Shown: positions 1 through 9,700 of the stretch, piece after piece
Layout: every line of letters begins with the position of its first letter
How positions within the stretch are numbered: position 1 is the stretch's first letter
Source of the DNA: Litoribrevibacter albus
GTDB taxonomy: Bacteria; Pseudomonadota; Gammaproteobacteria; Pseudomonadales; Litoribrevibacteraceae
Assembly (NCBI RefSeq): GCF_030159995.1
Contig: NZ_BSNM01000008.1
Coordinates: 1-43,145 of the forward strand
DNA: 43,145 nt
Direction: 5' to 3'
Notes under the pieces: generated by a model
What the model saw: the letters and a program-made list of their open reading frames with translations, nothing else
Told to the model about the DNA's origin: nothing
Databases searched by the model: none
Program-made: the position numbers and the translations under genes

Positions 1-690
1 TCGATTGACATCATCATCACCGCGACCTCAGCGGACGGTTCTCAATCCCACGAGACCTTTACCGTACAAGTGAGCGATGTGGATGAGTTCGATGTCAGTG
101 CCGTCACCGATACGGATTCAGCCACGAATACAATCGCTGAAAATGCAGCGGCCGGTACCCAGGTGGGGATCACGGCTTCTGCAGCGGATAATGACGCCAC
201 CGATACTGTCAGCTACACCGTGAACGACGACCGTTTTGTGATCGATGCCAACGGCGTGGTGACGGTAGCGGATGGCGCCAGCTTCGACGCTGAGACCGAA
301 GGCAGCATTCAATTAACCGTGACGGCAACATCAACGGACGGTTCTCAATCCCACGAGACCTTCACCATACAAGTGAGCGATGTCGATGAGTTCGATGTCA
401 GTGCCGTCACCGATACGAACAGCACTGCGAACACCATTGCCGAGAACGTAACGGCCGGAACGCAGGTGGGGATCACCGCCTCAGCGACTGACAATGACGC
501 GACCAACAACACAGTAACCTATGCCGTGGATGACACCCGCTTCGAGATCGACGCCAATGGCGTAGTGACCGTAGCGGACGGTGCGAGCTTCGACGCCGAG
601 ACCGAAGGGGCTATCAACCTAACGATTACAGCGACCTCAACCGATGGCTCATCGTCCAACGAGACCTTCAGTATTACAGTAAGTAATGTT
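1..690 (+). repeat. Tandem ~303-306-base coding repeats of the adhesin
   Basis: The segment around GACGGTTCTCAATCCCACGA at about base 34 recurs 303 bases downstream with very few changes. A more diverged copy follows 306 bases further on (ACCGATGGCTCATCGTCCAA, about 641-660). Each unit encodes one cadherin-like domain of 101-102 residues. The array continues off the left edge of the window. Confidence 0.85.
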
Positions 691-3483
691 AACGAAGGTC
701 CTGAGCTGGTTAATAATGGCTTAACTATTACCGAAGGACAGACGGTCATTCTGTCGAGTTCTGAATTGTCAGCATCTGATGTAGATACTGATGATTCTCT
801 GCTTCAGCTCACTGTGTCTAATGTACAGAACGGACAATTTGAATTGGTGTCCGATCCTGGTGTTGAGATTTCAACCTTTACTCAGCAGGATATTTCGGAT
901 GGCAAGGTTCAATTTGTTCATGACGGTGGTGAGGATGCTCCGTCGTATGATGTATCTGTGAGTGATGGTGAATTTACGGACGGTGGCACTGCCAGCGTTA
1001 CATTTACTAACACCAATGATGATCCAGAAATTTCACTGAGTTTATTGGATGAAGTGGATGAGAATTCAGCTACTCAAGGTCAGGCTATTGCTAATTATTC
1101 GGCAAATGATGCAGAGGGCGCTGTTTTTGTAGACTTCAAGTCTGGAACAAACGACCAAGGCTATTACCAGTTGATTGGCACTACTGTGGTTCTGACGCTT
1201 GCTGGTGCTAACTTTGTCAATGCGGGTAATCAACTGCCTGATATTCAATTAACCGTACTGGATGATGATGGTGTTTCTATTGATTCCAGCATTGTTTCAC
1301 CTGTAGTGAATCTGGTTAATGATGCACCTGTGGTGTCTTCAGTAGATCTTGGAACGATTGTCGAAGACGGTACCTTAGTCATTTCTCAATCTGATTTACT
1401 TGCAGGTACAACTGATGAGGAAGGGGGAGTCACTGTAAGTAATCTTCAAGTGACTTCAGGTTCTGGGGTGTTGACTGATAATGGCAATGGTACTTGGACA
1501 TTTGAACCAAATGATCATTGGAGTGGTGATGTTGAGATCAGTTTTGATGTTATTGATGGTGTTCATACCATTCCGACAACTGCCAGCCTTTCTGTCACTG
1601 CATTGGCTGATACGCCGAACTTGAGTGGTCCGAGTAAGATTGTTGAGTTGATTGATCTTTCCGGTAACAACGGCAATGAGAAAGATGGGGTTGTTCAGAT
1701 TGAGAATGGCACCATTACCTTAAATAGTGAGGATGATAACTCTGAGGTTTCCGCCTCTGAGATTGAGACTGCTTTAGGACTTGCTACAGGGACGTTGGAT
1801 TCTTTAGCCGACACGACCAGCAATACTAAAGCGGTTGATGGTTCGTTCTATCAAAAAACATTTGATGCACAGGCGGGTGATGTTCTTACCTTTAACTGGG
1901 ATTTCATCGACCCTGAAGCGGCCAATGGATATGACACCAGCATATACAACGATTATGCGATTGTTGTTATTAATGGGCAGCCTGTGATTCTTGAGCAAAC
2001 CAATGATGATGAGCAGGGTACTGCAACCTACACCTATCAGGTGACTGAGACAGGGCCTTTAACTCTTGGATTTGCCGTAATTAATGTGGGTGATAACCAA
2101 TTTGATTCACAGTTAATCCTATCTGATTTGCAGTTAGCAGGTACTGCTGTACAGGTAGAGACTGCAGAAATAGCAGTGGATATTGCTTCCTCTTTGGTGG
2201 ATCAGGATGGTTCAGAATCTTTAGTTGTATCATTAACTGGCTTCCCGGAAGGTACTACGTTCAGCCAAGGTGAGTTGGTTGGAGGAAATTGGGTTATTGA
2301 TTTAGATTCGGATTCTATCGAAGGTCTTACTATGACTTTGCCTGTCCCTGCGAGTGATTTTGATCTACAGGTTACGGCAACTTCTACAGATAGTAATGGT
2401 TCTACGGCGGAAACAGATCTGACAATTCCTGTATCAGTGTTTGATACCAGTGGTTCTGACAGTGCTCAAGTTGGTCTGCAAGGCAGTTATTATGGCTTTA
2501 ACCGAGTTGAATTCGGTAACAACAATATCGAAAGCATTAGCGAAGCGCGTACGGTCATTAATAATCAACCTATCGATGCCACCTTTACCGCAACGACTCT
2601 CGACTATAGTTATGGTTCTGGTGATGATTTGGCTCGTAATAATCATCTACAGGAGTTTTTGGGAGCGGATGCTGATTCATTGTCTAGTGATCCAAGTAAC
2701 AGAGAGCATGCCTTACTGCACATGGAAGGTAAGATCTACTTGACCGAAGGGACGTATGCTTTCCAGGTAACTGCAGACGATGGCTATCAAATCCTGATTG
2801 ATGGTGTTTCTGTTGCTGAATACGATGGTAACCAAGGTGCTACGACCCGTAATCCTGACAATTACTCGAATGGTCACGTGTATTTCGATATCGATACTGC
2901 AGGCGCTCATGACATTGAAATCATCTATTGGGATCAGGGTGGAGCGTATCAGTTCCGTGCAGAAATCACTGATGATAATGGTCAGACATGGAATACGTTG
3001 GACGGTCAATATTTAAGAAGCTCTGAGACGAATGCTGACATGCTTGTGGGCGATGATTCAGCTAATGAGTTGGTTGGTCTCTTGGTGGATGACAATATCT
3101 TTGGTCAGGATGGAAACGATACCATTATCGGTAATGCAGGTGATGATTATCTTTCCGGCGGGCAGGGTAGTGATACCTTTGTGTGGGAATCGGGTGACGA
3201 CGGTACCGTTAGTGATGTTGCTGTTGATGTCATCAAAGACTTCCAGACAGGCCAGAACGGTGACGTTCTCGATCTTTCTGATTTGTTGATTGATGAGCAA
3301 AACAACTCACTGGAACAGTACTTGAGCTTTGAAAGCGATGGTATGAATACAGTGGTGAGTGTAAAAGCGGATGGTACTAATGTGACTCAGAAAATCACTC
3401 TGGAAGGCGTGAATCTGACAGGTCCGGATGCCGATATCATTAATCAACTTATTCAGGATGGTAATTTGGATGTGGATCAGTAA
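1..3483 (+). CDS. RTX/LapA-like large adhesin, 3' part (5' end outside window)
   Basis: This is the C-terminal ~1160 residues of a secreted surface adhesin. The frame is open from base 1, so the gene starts upstream of the window, and the GTG at base 70 is internal. Domains in order: three cadherin-like repeats of 101-102 residues (bases 1-690), a CSPG/cadherin-like repeat (about 690-1030), another cadherin-like module with a tryptophan-containing GTWTFEPN motif (about 1320-1605), a beta-rich segment, a PA14 domain (about 2466-2985, motif ADDGYQILIDG), glycine/aspartate RTX nonapeptides (about 3040-3180, GQDGNDTIIGNAGDDYLSGG) and a C-terminal type I secretion signal. It is convergent with a complete type I secretion operon, its likely exporter. 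Base composition changes at about base 690: the repeats are clearly richer in G+C than the rest. The function in cell-surface or cell-cell attachment is inferred from the family. Whether it has an N-terminal retention module cannot be seen. Confidence 0.9.
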   Translation, partial: SIDIIITATSADGSQSHETFTVQVSDVDEFDVSAVTDTDSATNTIAENAAAGTQVGITASAADNDATDTVSYTVNDDRFVIDANGVVTVADGASFDAETEGSIQLTVTATSTDGSQSHETFTIQVSDVDEFDVSAVTDTNSTANTIAENVTAGTQVGITASATDNDATNNTVTYAVDDTRFEIDANGVVTVADGASFDAETEGAINLTITATSTDGSSSNETFSITVSNVNEGPELVNNGLTITEGQTVILSSSELSASDVDTDDSLLQLTVSNVQNGQFELVSDPGVEISTFTQQDISDGKVQFVHDGGEDAPSYDVSVSDGEFTDGGTASVTFTNTNDDPEISLSLLDEVDENSATQGQAIANYSANDAEGAVFVDFKSGTNDQGYYQLIGTTVVLTLAGANFVNAGNQLPDIQLTVLDDDGVSIDSSIVSPVVNLVNDAPVVSSVDLGTIVEDGTLVISQSDLLAGTTDEEGGVTVSNLQVTSGSGVLTDNGNGTWTFEPNDHWSGDVEISFDVIDGVHTIPTTASLSVTALADTPNLSGPSKIVELIDLSGNNGNEKDGVVQIENGTITLNSEDDNSEVSASEIETALGLATGTLDSLADTTSNTKAVDGSFYQKTFDAQAGDVLTFNWDFIDPEAANGYDTSIYNDYAIVVINGQPVILEQTNDDEQGTATYTYQVTETGPLTLGFAVINVGDNQFDSQLILSDLQLAGTAVQVETAEIAVDIASSLVDQDGSESLVVSLTGFPEGTTFSQGELVGGNWVIDLDSDSIEGLTMTLPVPASDFDLQVTATSTDSNGSTAETDLTIPVSVFDTSGSDSAQVGLQGSYYGFNRVEFGNNNIESISEARTVINNQPIDATFTATTLDYSYGSGDDLARNNHLQEFLGADADSLSSDPSNREHALLHMEGKIYLTEGTYAFQVTADDGYQILIDGVSVAEYDGNQGATTRNPDNYSNGHVYFDIDTAGAHDIEIIYWDQGGAYQFRAEITDDNGQTWNTLDGQYLRSSETNADMLVGDDSANELVGLLVDDNIFGQDGNDTIIGNAGDDYLSGGQGSDTFVWESGDDGTVSDVAVDVIKDFQTGQNGDVLDLSDLLIDEQNNSLEQYLSFESDGMNTVVSVKADGTNVTQKITLEGVNLTGPDADIINQLIQDGNLDVDQ

Positions 3484-3530
3484 TGATCCACTCCTTTTGA
3501 TTCCGATGAAGTCTGTGAATTTCAGACAAT

Positions 3531-3562
3531 AAAAAAGGAGCCTAAATATCGGCTCCTTTTTT
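3531..3562. terminator. Bidirectional intrinsic terminator
   Basis: The stem GGAGCC (3537-3542) / GGCTCC (3551-3556) is flanked by an A-run on the left and a T-run on the right. It can therefore terminate both the adhesin gene and the convergent secretion operon. Confidence 0.9.
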
Positions 3563-3598
3563 ATGTGGTGTATTTATACCGGAATGTCCTCAACGGCT

Positions 3599-3937
3599 CT
3601 AAAGCATATCGTCGTCGCTCAAGAGAGAAGGGTTTTCCTGATTGAGCAGAGAACGTAGTTTCTGACGAGAAACCAGTTTTTGCTGAACGGCATCTGGTAG
3701 ATCAGTGAATAAGATCACTTGTTTTTCGATCAGAACCTGAATCAGATCTTCCGCAACCCGAGCTAATTCGCTGTCCGATTCTCTCAGTGCTTTAAGCGCT
3801 TCATCCTGATCTGGTTCCATCCCTAGGAAGCTCACAACCTCTGGATCTGTAGTGGGAAGATATTCATCATGGTCCCCCTCTCGCTGAGAGGTTAATGCAA
3901 TGATATTTCCTTGGGCATCGCGTTTTATAAAAGGCAT
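3599..3937 (-). CDS. Small conserved protein at the end of the type I secretion operon
   Basis: This 112-residue acidic, soluble protein has no signal peptide. It starts MPFIKRDAQGNI and ends in an Asp-rich tail (SDDDML). The first part looks like a short conserved N-terminal motif (basic residues, then a beta-hairpin-like stretch). The middle is helical with many Glu and Asp residues. I recall similar proteins labelled 'tryptophan synthase subunit beta-like' in databases, but nothing here resembles TrpB and I do not accept that function. It lies 23 bases after the TolC-like gene on the same strand, so it is probably the last gene of the secretion operon. A role in secretion is possible but is only inferred from position. 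Confidence 0.75.
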   Translation of the reverse strand: MPFIKRDAQGNIIALTSQREGDHDEYLPTTDPEVVSFLGMEPDQDEALKALRESDSELARVAEDLIQVLIEKQVILFTDLPDAVQQKLVSRQKLRSLLNQENPSLLSDDDML

Positions 3938-3960
3938 GAGAATATCTTCCTGATCTGTTT

Positions 3961-5328
3961 TTAGGAGAACTTTTTACCAGGTGGTAATTGTTCTGCTTCA
4001 GGTGCTTTCACTTCTAATGAATTTAATAAGCGACCTAGCGCACGTAATACCTGATACTTTGAAAGTGTCAGTTCACTTTGGGCTTGGACGTATTGGTTCT
4101 TAGCACGAAGAAGCTCATTCTCTGAATCTAGCACATCCAGCAGACTGCGTTGACCGATGCGAAACTGTTGCTCGTAAGCTTTCTGTGTTTCTTGGGTAGA
4201 TTCAACGTAGTCTTTTAGATAGGCCACTCGATTGTCTGAGGATTTGTAGGCATTCCAGGCAACTTCCGAGTTTTTACGAACTTCACGAAGTTGTGCATCC
4301 AGCTCGTATTGAGATTTCTCATATTGGCTCATGGCCTGGCGCTGGCTGGCATCGGTGAAGCCACCCTGGAATAGGTTGTATTCCATTTTTAGCATGATGT
4401 AGGCATCGTCATTACGTCCGGCTGAACCGTCCAGGTTGTTGTTCCAAGACGCACCGGATTCGATGAAGAAATTAGGGTAATAGTCACCTTCTACCGCTTC
4501 TACATTCATCTCTTGCGCTTTTACCTGATGACGGCCTGAAAGAACCGATGGGTGGTTAGCCAATGCAAGATCAATCGCCTCGCCCTTGTTCTGTGGCAAA
4601 TCGTAGTCAAAATACGGCATGTTGGTTAATTCAGGTGGGTTCACTCCAACTAGCTCGTAGTATTGGCTTTCTGCGTCGTACAAGTTGTTCAGCGCCGTCT
4701 CTAAGTTAGAACGGGCCAGGGCCAAACGTGCACGGATTTGACTGATGTTGGCTTTGTTGTCGGCACCCGACTTTACTCGCATTTGAATTTGGTCGTAAAT
4801 GCGTTGATGTGACAACAGGTTTTCTTTACTGTTTTTGACAACCTGATTTGATTCAACAACAGCAATGTAGGCATTAACAACGCGAATAGCGACATCTTCA
4901 GCGACTTCAATCAACTGATAATCTGCCGCATCCAAACGAGATTGCTCTCTGGCTCGTTCACTTTGCATTTTAAAGCCATCAAAGAGGTTTTGAGTAACCA
5001 AAACTTGAGCTTCACGACGCTTCAGTGTTTCTGAACCACCGCCAGCAACAGTGCGTGTCGTATTGTTTTCGCTGTTTTCAGGGCCGATACCTGCAGAAAG
5101 TAAAATCTGCGGTAAATAGCGTGAATAGGCTTTTTGTTCTTCATCGCGAACGGTTGCGTGTTCTTTTATCTGAGCCTGAACTTCTGGATGGTTCTTAATC
5201 GCAACACGGATGGATTCTTCCAAACTGTTCGCTAGAGAAAGATTACTCAAGCCAAACAAGCCTGTCAGACTGAATACAGTAAAGGCTTTTTTAAACCTTA
5301 AAGAGGCATTTTTCGATTTGTTAGTCAT
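3961..5328 (-). CDS. TolC-family outer membrane channel of the type I secretion system (LapE/AggA-like)
   Basis: This is the predicted outer membrane exit duct that works with the ABC exporter and membrane fusion protein encoded upstream. It has 455 residues, typical of TolC-family proteins. The N terminus has a signal peptide (basic MTNKSKNASLRFKKAF, hydrophobic VFSLTGLFGLSNL, cleavage after SLA). Two long OEP repeats follow, rich in coiled-coil residues such as RIYDQIQMRVKSGADNK and AYEQQFRIGQRSLLDVLDSE; the latter is a strong TolC/AggA signature. It starts 18 bases after the LuxR-type gene, consistent with one transcript. The substrate is most likely the adhesin at the left of the window. 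Confidence 0.9.
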   Translation of the reverse strand: MTNKSKNASLRFKKAFTVFSLTGLFGLSNLSLANSLEESIRVAIKNHPEVQAQIKEHATVRDEEQKAYSRYLPQILLSAGIGPENSENNTTRTVAGGGSETLKRREAQVLVTQNLFDGFKMQSERAREQSRLDAADYQLIEVAEDVAIRVVNAYIAVVESNQVVKNSKENLLSHQRIYDQIQMRVKSGADNKANISQIRARLALARSNLETALNNLYDAESQYYELVGVNPPELTNMPYFDYDLPQNKGEAIDLALANHPSVLSGRHQVKAQEMNVEAVEGDYYPNFFIESGASWNNNLDGSAGRNDDAYIMLKMEYNLFQGGFTDASQRQAMSQYEKSQYELDAQLREVRKNSEVAWNAYKSSDNRVAYLKDYVESTQETQKAYEQQFRIGQRSLLDVLDSENELLRAKNQYVQAQSELTLSKYQVLRALGRLLNSLEVKAPEAEQLPPGKKFS

Positions 5329-5346
5329 GGTTGTATCCGGAACAAT

Positions 5347-5967
5347 TTATAAATTGTTTTTATAGTTCAGTATTAATTCGGTTCTGTTTTTAATAGATAA
5401 CTTTTCGTAAATAGCAGAAAGATGTGCTTTGACGGTTCTTTCTGAAATGTTCAGGTTCGATGCAATTTCTTTGTTGCTGATACCTGTTATAACTTCTTTT
5501 GCGACAGAGACTTCTTTAGGGGTTAGTTGATTAAGTGCTGCTGTGTTCGAGCTTGCTAACCCTTGCTTTAAGCCTTCTACAATGGATGCGCCAAGCCATA
5601 CATCACCGGCTTTAACCAGGTTGATGGCGGCGATCATGCGATCTCTGTGGCTGTATAGGTTTCCGTAACCTCTATAGCCGTGTTGTAACGCTTCTATTCC
5701 CTCATTAAAGCTTGGGGTGGGGGTCAATAGAATAACGTTAAAGCCTTCTTTAAAGAGCTCGGCGCGCACTATATCACAGAGTGTTTTTTGTTCAATCAAA
5801 ACTAAATTTGTTTTGTGCTGTGAAAGCACCAACAAGGCTTCGTCTTTGGTGTTTGCACAATGAAGGTTAAACTCACTTCTAAGTTGATCGACTAAAAAAT
5901 CTTCAATATCTGAAGACGCAATCAGGATTACATCTGTTTTGATCGTATGGGTTAGCTGAGCACTCAT
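5347..5967 (-). CDS. LuxR-family regulator with a degenerate receiver, embedded in the secretion operon
   Basis: The 206-residue protein has an N-terminal receiver-like fold (about 10-125) and a C-terminal GerE/LuxR helix-turn-helix (about 143-200; motifs LTPKE, GISNKEIASNL, SERTVKAHL). The residue expected to be the phosphorylated Asp falls in the stretch NLVLIEQ, where Glu takes its place, and the acidic pair near the N terminus is weak. It may therefore not be switched by phosphorylation. Its start overlaps the stop of the upstream membrane fusion gene by four bases (ATGA), so the two are translationally coupled. It probably controls the adhesin and/or its exporter; this is inference from position. 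LuxR-type regulators in biofilm loci (CsgD/VpsT type) often have modified receivers. Confidence 0.85.
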   Translation of the reverse strand: MSAQLTHTIKTDVILIASSDIEDFLVDQLRSEFNLHCANTKDEALLVLSQHKTNLVLIEQKTLCDIVRAELFKEGFNVILLTPTPSFNEGIEALQHGYRGYGNLYSHRDRMIAAINLVKAGDVWLGASIVEGLKQGLASSNTAALNQLTPKEVSVAKEVITGISNKEIASNLNISERTVKAHLSAIYEKLSIKNRTELILNYKNNL

Positions 5968-7304
5968 TTTTCCGTCAGTGCCCTCTCTTTGGCTTTGAAG
6001 ATAGGTTTAAGCAAGTAATCCATGATGGTTTTTTTGCCCGTCAGAATATCTACATTCGTTGTCATCCCTGGAATGATGGGTAATTCCTGGGAATCTTCAC
6101 CCAAGAAACTCCGATCGGTTTTAACCCGAACCAGGTAATAACTTTCGTCTTTCTCATTGGTGATTGAGTCGGCACTAATGTGAACGACGGAACCTTCCAG
6201 ACCTCCGTAAATGGCAAAGTCATAGGCAGTGAACTTCACAATCGCTGGCTGGCCAGGGTAAATTCGGGCGATATCGGCCGGTCTGACTTTAGCTTCGATA
6301 AGCAGTGAATCTTCGATTGGTACAATGCTCAGGATATCCATACCCGGTTGCAGTACACCACCAACGGTATTGACCATGATTTGTTTAATGGTGCCTTTTA
6401 CTGGCGAGCGTACGGCTGTGCGGGTGACTTTGTCTTCAAGCGCATCCTCCGATTGAGATAATCGGGACAGTTCAGCGGTGACTTCGGAAAGCTCTGAGTA
6501 AGCTTCACTTTGGTGTTTTAACGAGAGTTCAGAGAGTTTACTTTCCAGCTCTCCAATTTGAGCATTTAGAACCGGAGTCGACAGATTAAGAGAGCTGATT
6601 TGGGTCTCAAGACGAACCACTTCTTTTTCTGCACGAATAATCTCCACTTCTGAAACGGCGCCACTTTCCGCCAGTGGAATCAGAATGTTCAGTTCTTTTT
6701 CAGCGAGTTTTAAAGATCGTGAGGTTTGTTTTTTCTCGGCTTCGATTTGCGCGAGTTCAGCTCGGGTTTGAGATACCTGCTTCAAAATTGTCGCTTTCTG
6801 GGCGTTTAATTGATTTTGACGTTTTAGGAACAGTCCTCGTTCCTGCTGAACAAAACTCATCGCGTCTTCAGGAATATCATAGGGAAGGGCGATACTGTCA
6901 TGTCCTTGCGATTCAGCGGTCAAACGTGCGGCTCTGGCTTGGAGTTCAAAGTAACGAAGCTTTGTTTCTTGAAACGATGATTGAAATTGGGTGTCATCAA
7001 TCTTTACCAGAACATCCCCTTTATTCACCAATTGACCTTCTGACACCAGCATGTCGGAAATGATGCCGCCTTCGAGGTTTTGAATGACCTGGAGTTGTTG
7101 AGAGGGAATTACCTTGCCTTCACCTCGGGCAATTTCATCCACTTCAGCAAGATACGCCCAGCCAATAATGATGCTTAAAAAAGTGAAGATAGACCAAAGC
7201 AAAAGTCGGGACTTAAACGGCGTTTGTTCTTCCATTGCCGCGCGGTTGGGTAGCATGTAGGCGATGTCGAGATCTTTTGTACGCTTGTATCCGGATTTGA
7301 GCAT
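5964..7304 (-). CDS. HlyD-family membrane fusion protein of the type I secretion system (LapC-like)
   Basis: This periplasmic adaptor joins the inner membrane ABC exporter to the TolC-like channel. The 446-residue protein has a short cytoplasmic N terminus, one transmembrane helix (about 32-52, RLLLWSIFTFLSIIIGWAYL), and a lipoyl-like half-motif (GEGKVIPSQQLQVIQNLEGG, then SEGQLVNKGDVLVKID). A long coiled coil (about 115-280) and the HlyD beta-barrel with VRSPVKGTIKQIMVNTVGGV follow. It begins 6 bases after the exporter stop codon and overlaps the next gene by 4 bases. Domain order and length are typical of the LapC/HlyD family. Confidence 0.93.
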   Translation of the reverse strand: MLKSGYKRTKDLDIAYMLPNRAAMEEQTPFKSRLLLWSIFTFLSIIIGWAYLAEVDEIARGEGKVIPSQQLQVIQNLEGGIISDMLVSEGQLVNKGDVLVKIDDTQFQSSFQETKLRYFELQARAARLTAESQGHDSIALPYDIPEDAMSFVQQERGLFLKRQNQLNAQKATILKQVSQTRAELAQIEAEKKQTSRSLKLAEKELNILIPLAESGAVSEVEIIRAEKEVVRLETQISSLNLSTPVLNAQIGELESKLSELSLKHQSEAYSELSEVTAELSRLSQSEDALEDKVTRTAVRSPVKGTIKQIMVNTVGGVLQPGMDILSIVPIEDSLLIEAKVRPADIARIYPGQPAIVKFTAYDFAIYGGLEGSVVHISADSITNEKDESYYLVRVKTDRSFLGEDSQELPIIPGMTTNVDILTGKKTIMDYLLKPIFKAKERALTEK

Positions 7305-7310
7305 GCTGTG

Positions 7311-9482
7311 TTATGCCTCCGACCCGGTTTGTTGTACGGAGCGTAATAAACCTCGTTTCAACGCGTCCATTACCTGTGCTTTAGGACCATCGGCAATGAT
7401 GTGGCCTTGATCGAGCACAATAATCCGATCGACTAAATTCAACAGGGATGCACGGTGGGTGCTCAAAATTAAGGTCTTATCCGTTAGATGCTTCTGGAAT
7501 TGCTGAATCATCGCTTGCTCGGTTTGGTTGTCCATGGCACTGGTACATTCATCCATGAATACGATCGGCGGATCATTGACCAGAGATCTGGCAATAGCGA
7601 GCTGTTGACGTTGGCCGCCGGAGAGCCCTTCTCCGCGTTCGCCGATGCTCATGCTATACCCTTCAGGATGATGGTTTGCAAAGTCTGATAAGAGCGAGAT
7701 GTCAGAAACTCTGAGTATTTCCTCATCTGGCGAATAGGGCGCTTTGAGCGAAATGTTTTCTCGTAAGGTGCCACGGAATACCTGAATGTCCTGAGGAACA
7801 TAAGCAATGTTGTTTCGGAAGTCGCTAGGGTTAATTTGTTTTTGATCCAGCCCATCCAACAAAATTTGACCTTGAGAGGGCGTAAACAGCCCCATCAGTA
7901 ATTTACCCAGCGTTGACTTCCCAGAACCCACCTTACCAATCAGGGCAACACGTTCACCTGCGTTAATTTTAATATTAATTTTGGATAAGGTCGGTTGGGA
8001 TTGGCCCGGGTAGGCAAAGTACACCTCTTTAAATTCAACATTGCCTTGAAGATCAGGACGGTAGATATAACGGCTGTCGTGGAGCTGATCATCCGGCAGG
8101 CTAATGATTTGATTTAAGGACGTAATGGCTTGTTTGGTCTGCTCAAACTGGGCAATCAGATTGGCCGCTTGTGCCATAGGCGCAACGGCACGACTACCTA
8201 AAAGTACACAGGCGATTAGTGCGCCCATGCTCATCTCATGTTCGCTGATTTGATACACGCCGATAATGACGATGGATACACCCACCAGTTGCGTGAAAAA
8301 GCCTGAAAACTGGCTGACGGAATTAGAAATTCGGCGAATGTTTACCTGGCTTTTGCTCAGAAAGGCAACGTTTTCTTCCCATTGGCTTTGTCTTTGGCCT
8401 TCTGCGTTAAATGCTCGAATGGTCTCTATCGATTGAATGGATTCAATCAAGTTGGCATTTTTTTGAACGTGCGCCATTTGTGTTTTTTCAATGGCCCGTT
8501 TTAGCGGCCACTGAGCATAATAACCGTAACTCAGGATGAGTAGTGCCGCGACAATAGGGGCTAAAACAATCGGACCACCTAAGGAAAATATGACAATCAA
8601 AAACAGGATTGCAAACGGAAAGTCGACTAACGTGGTGATTGTTATCGAACTGAAGAAGTTTCGAACATGGTCGAACTCACGAATGTTTTGAGCGAATCCG
8701 CCAACGGAAGGAGGCAGGTGTTGAAAGTGAATACCCAGCGCTTTCTGAAACAGTTTGGCACTGAGGATAACATCCAGCTTTTTACCTGCGACTTCAATGA
8801 AGTGAGTACGTAAGCTCTTAATGATGAAATCAAAAATAAAAACGATCGCTATACCGCTGGCTAGCACCCACAGGGTTTCGATTGCATTGTTAGGCACGAC
8901 CCGGTCATAGACGTTCATGACAAATAAAGGATTGGCCAGCACAAACAAGTTGATCATGATGCTGGCGAGAATCACATCTCTGTAGATACTTTTCGAGTAG
9001 CGTAGGGTATTAACCACCCATCGTTTAGCTTGATTGGCGTCTTTCTTCGATTGCTCTTCTTTAGTTAATTCGTGCTTGATGGTGAATTGGGGCTTGATGT
9101 AGAGACACTGACCAATGTAGGTCATGTTGAGCTCTTTGATCGATAGAGAGATGTGTTCCTCTCCATCGGCTTTCGACGGATCAATAATGGTACATGCGTC
9201 ATTTTCGTTATCTTTCGCTGTCAGAACGACGGCTTTGTGATCTTCGAGCAAAAGTACGCAAGGTAACACCTCAGAGGGAATATCTACTAGTGAACGCGTA
9301 ATCAGTGAGGCGCTAAAATCGATACGTTCACACGCACGAATAAAGAGGCTGGGTGTAAGCTGATTATCTACTAGAGGGAGTCCTGCAATTAACGAACTCG
9401 GCGAATGAGGTCGATGCAATATATGACAGACAGCAGATAGGCAACCTAACAACATGTCATTGTTATTGTAAGATATCGCCAC
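7311..9482 (-). CDS. Type I secretion ABC transporter, permease/ATPase with peptidase-like N domain (LapB-like)
   Basis: This inner membrane exporter powers adhesin secretion. An N-terminal C39-like domain (about 1-130) resembles the non-catalytic versions found in RTX exporters; the usual Cys peptidase signature is not evident. A six-helix membrane domain (about 155-430) and an ABC ATPase follow. The ATPase has Walker A GKVGSGKST, signature LSGGQRQQ, Walker B IVFMDE and the H-loop STHR. The TTG at 9506 could start the frame, but the GTG at 9482 has an AAGGGA ribosome-binding site nine bases upstream (9492-9497), so I place the start there (723 residues). It is the first gene of the five-gene operon. 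The 218 bases upstream, to the hisI stop, are A+T rich and should hold its promoter. Confidence 0.92.
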   Translation of the reverse strand: MAISYNNNDMLLGCLSAVCHILHRPHSPSSLIAGLPLVDNQLTPSLFIRACERIDFSASLITRSLVDIPSEVLPCVLLLEDHKAVVLTAKDNENDACTIIDPSKADGEEHISLSIKELNMTYIGQCLYIKPQFTIKHELTKEEQSKKDANQAKRWVVNTLRYSKSIYRDVILASIMINLFVLANPLFVMNVYDRVVPNNAIETLWVLASGIAIVFIFDFIIKSLRTHFIEVAGKKLDVILSAKLFQKALGIHFQHLPPSVGGFAQNIREFDHVRNFFSSITITTLVDFPFAILFLIVIFSLGGPIVLAPIVAALLILSYGYYAQWPLKRAIEKTQMAHVQKNANLIESIQSIETIRAFNAEGQRQSQWEENVAFLSKSQVNIRRISNSVSQFSGFFTQLVGVSIVIIGVYQISEHEMSMGALIACVLLGSRAVAPMAQAANLIAQFEQTKQAITSLNQIISLPDDQLHDSRYIYRPDLQGNVEFKEVYFAYPGQSQPTLSKINIKINAGERVALIGKVGSGKSTLGKLLMGLFTPSQGQILLDGLDQKQINPSDFRNNIAYVPQDIQVFRGTLRENISLKAPYSPDEEILRVSDISLLSDFANHHPEGYSMSIGERGEGLSGGQRQQLAIARSLVNDPPIVFMDECTSAMDNQTEQAMIQQFQKHLTDKTLILSTHRASLLNLVDRIIVLDQGHIIADGPKAQVMDALKRGLLRSVQQTGSEA

Positions 9483-9700
9483 AATTGTATATCCCTTTTT
9501 TCTCAAAGGTTACTGTACAAGAAGATCTTTAGGTTTATTGTTATTTTTTGTTATTAGTGAGAGCTGATTAATAGATAATATTTAAGTAATGACCTTCAGT
9601 ATGGCTATCGGCGTACAATTCCGCCGTGCTATTTCACCTTACAACAAGGGAAAAGCTGAATAAGAGAAGGTGGTCTTTAGTAATTTATCTTAATTGAAAA

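Noticed and set aside
2434-3300. Several open frames on both strands inside the adhesin gene
   Set aside because: They overlap a clearly coding PA14/RTX region, have no ribosome-binding sites and show no recognisable family, so they are shadows of the real gene.
3599-3937. Database-style name 'tryptophan synthase beta-like' for the 112-residue protein
   Set aside because: It has none of the PLP-enzyme features of TrpB and is far too short. I left the function open.
9482-9506. TTG start for the exporter gene at 9506
   Set aside because: The GTG at 9482 has a well-placed AAGGGA ribosome-binding site, while the TTG has none.
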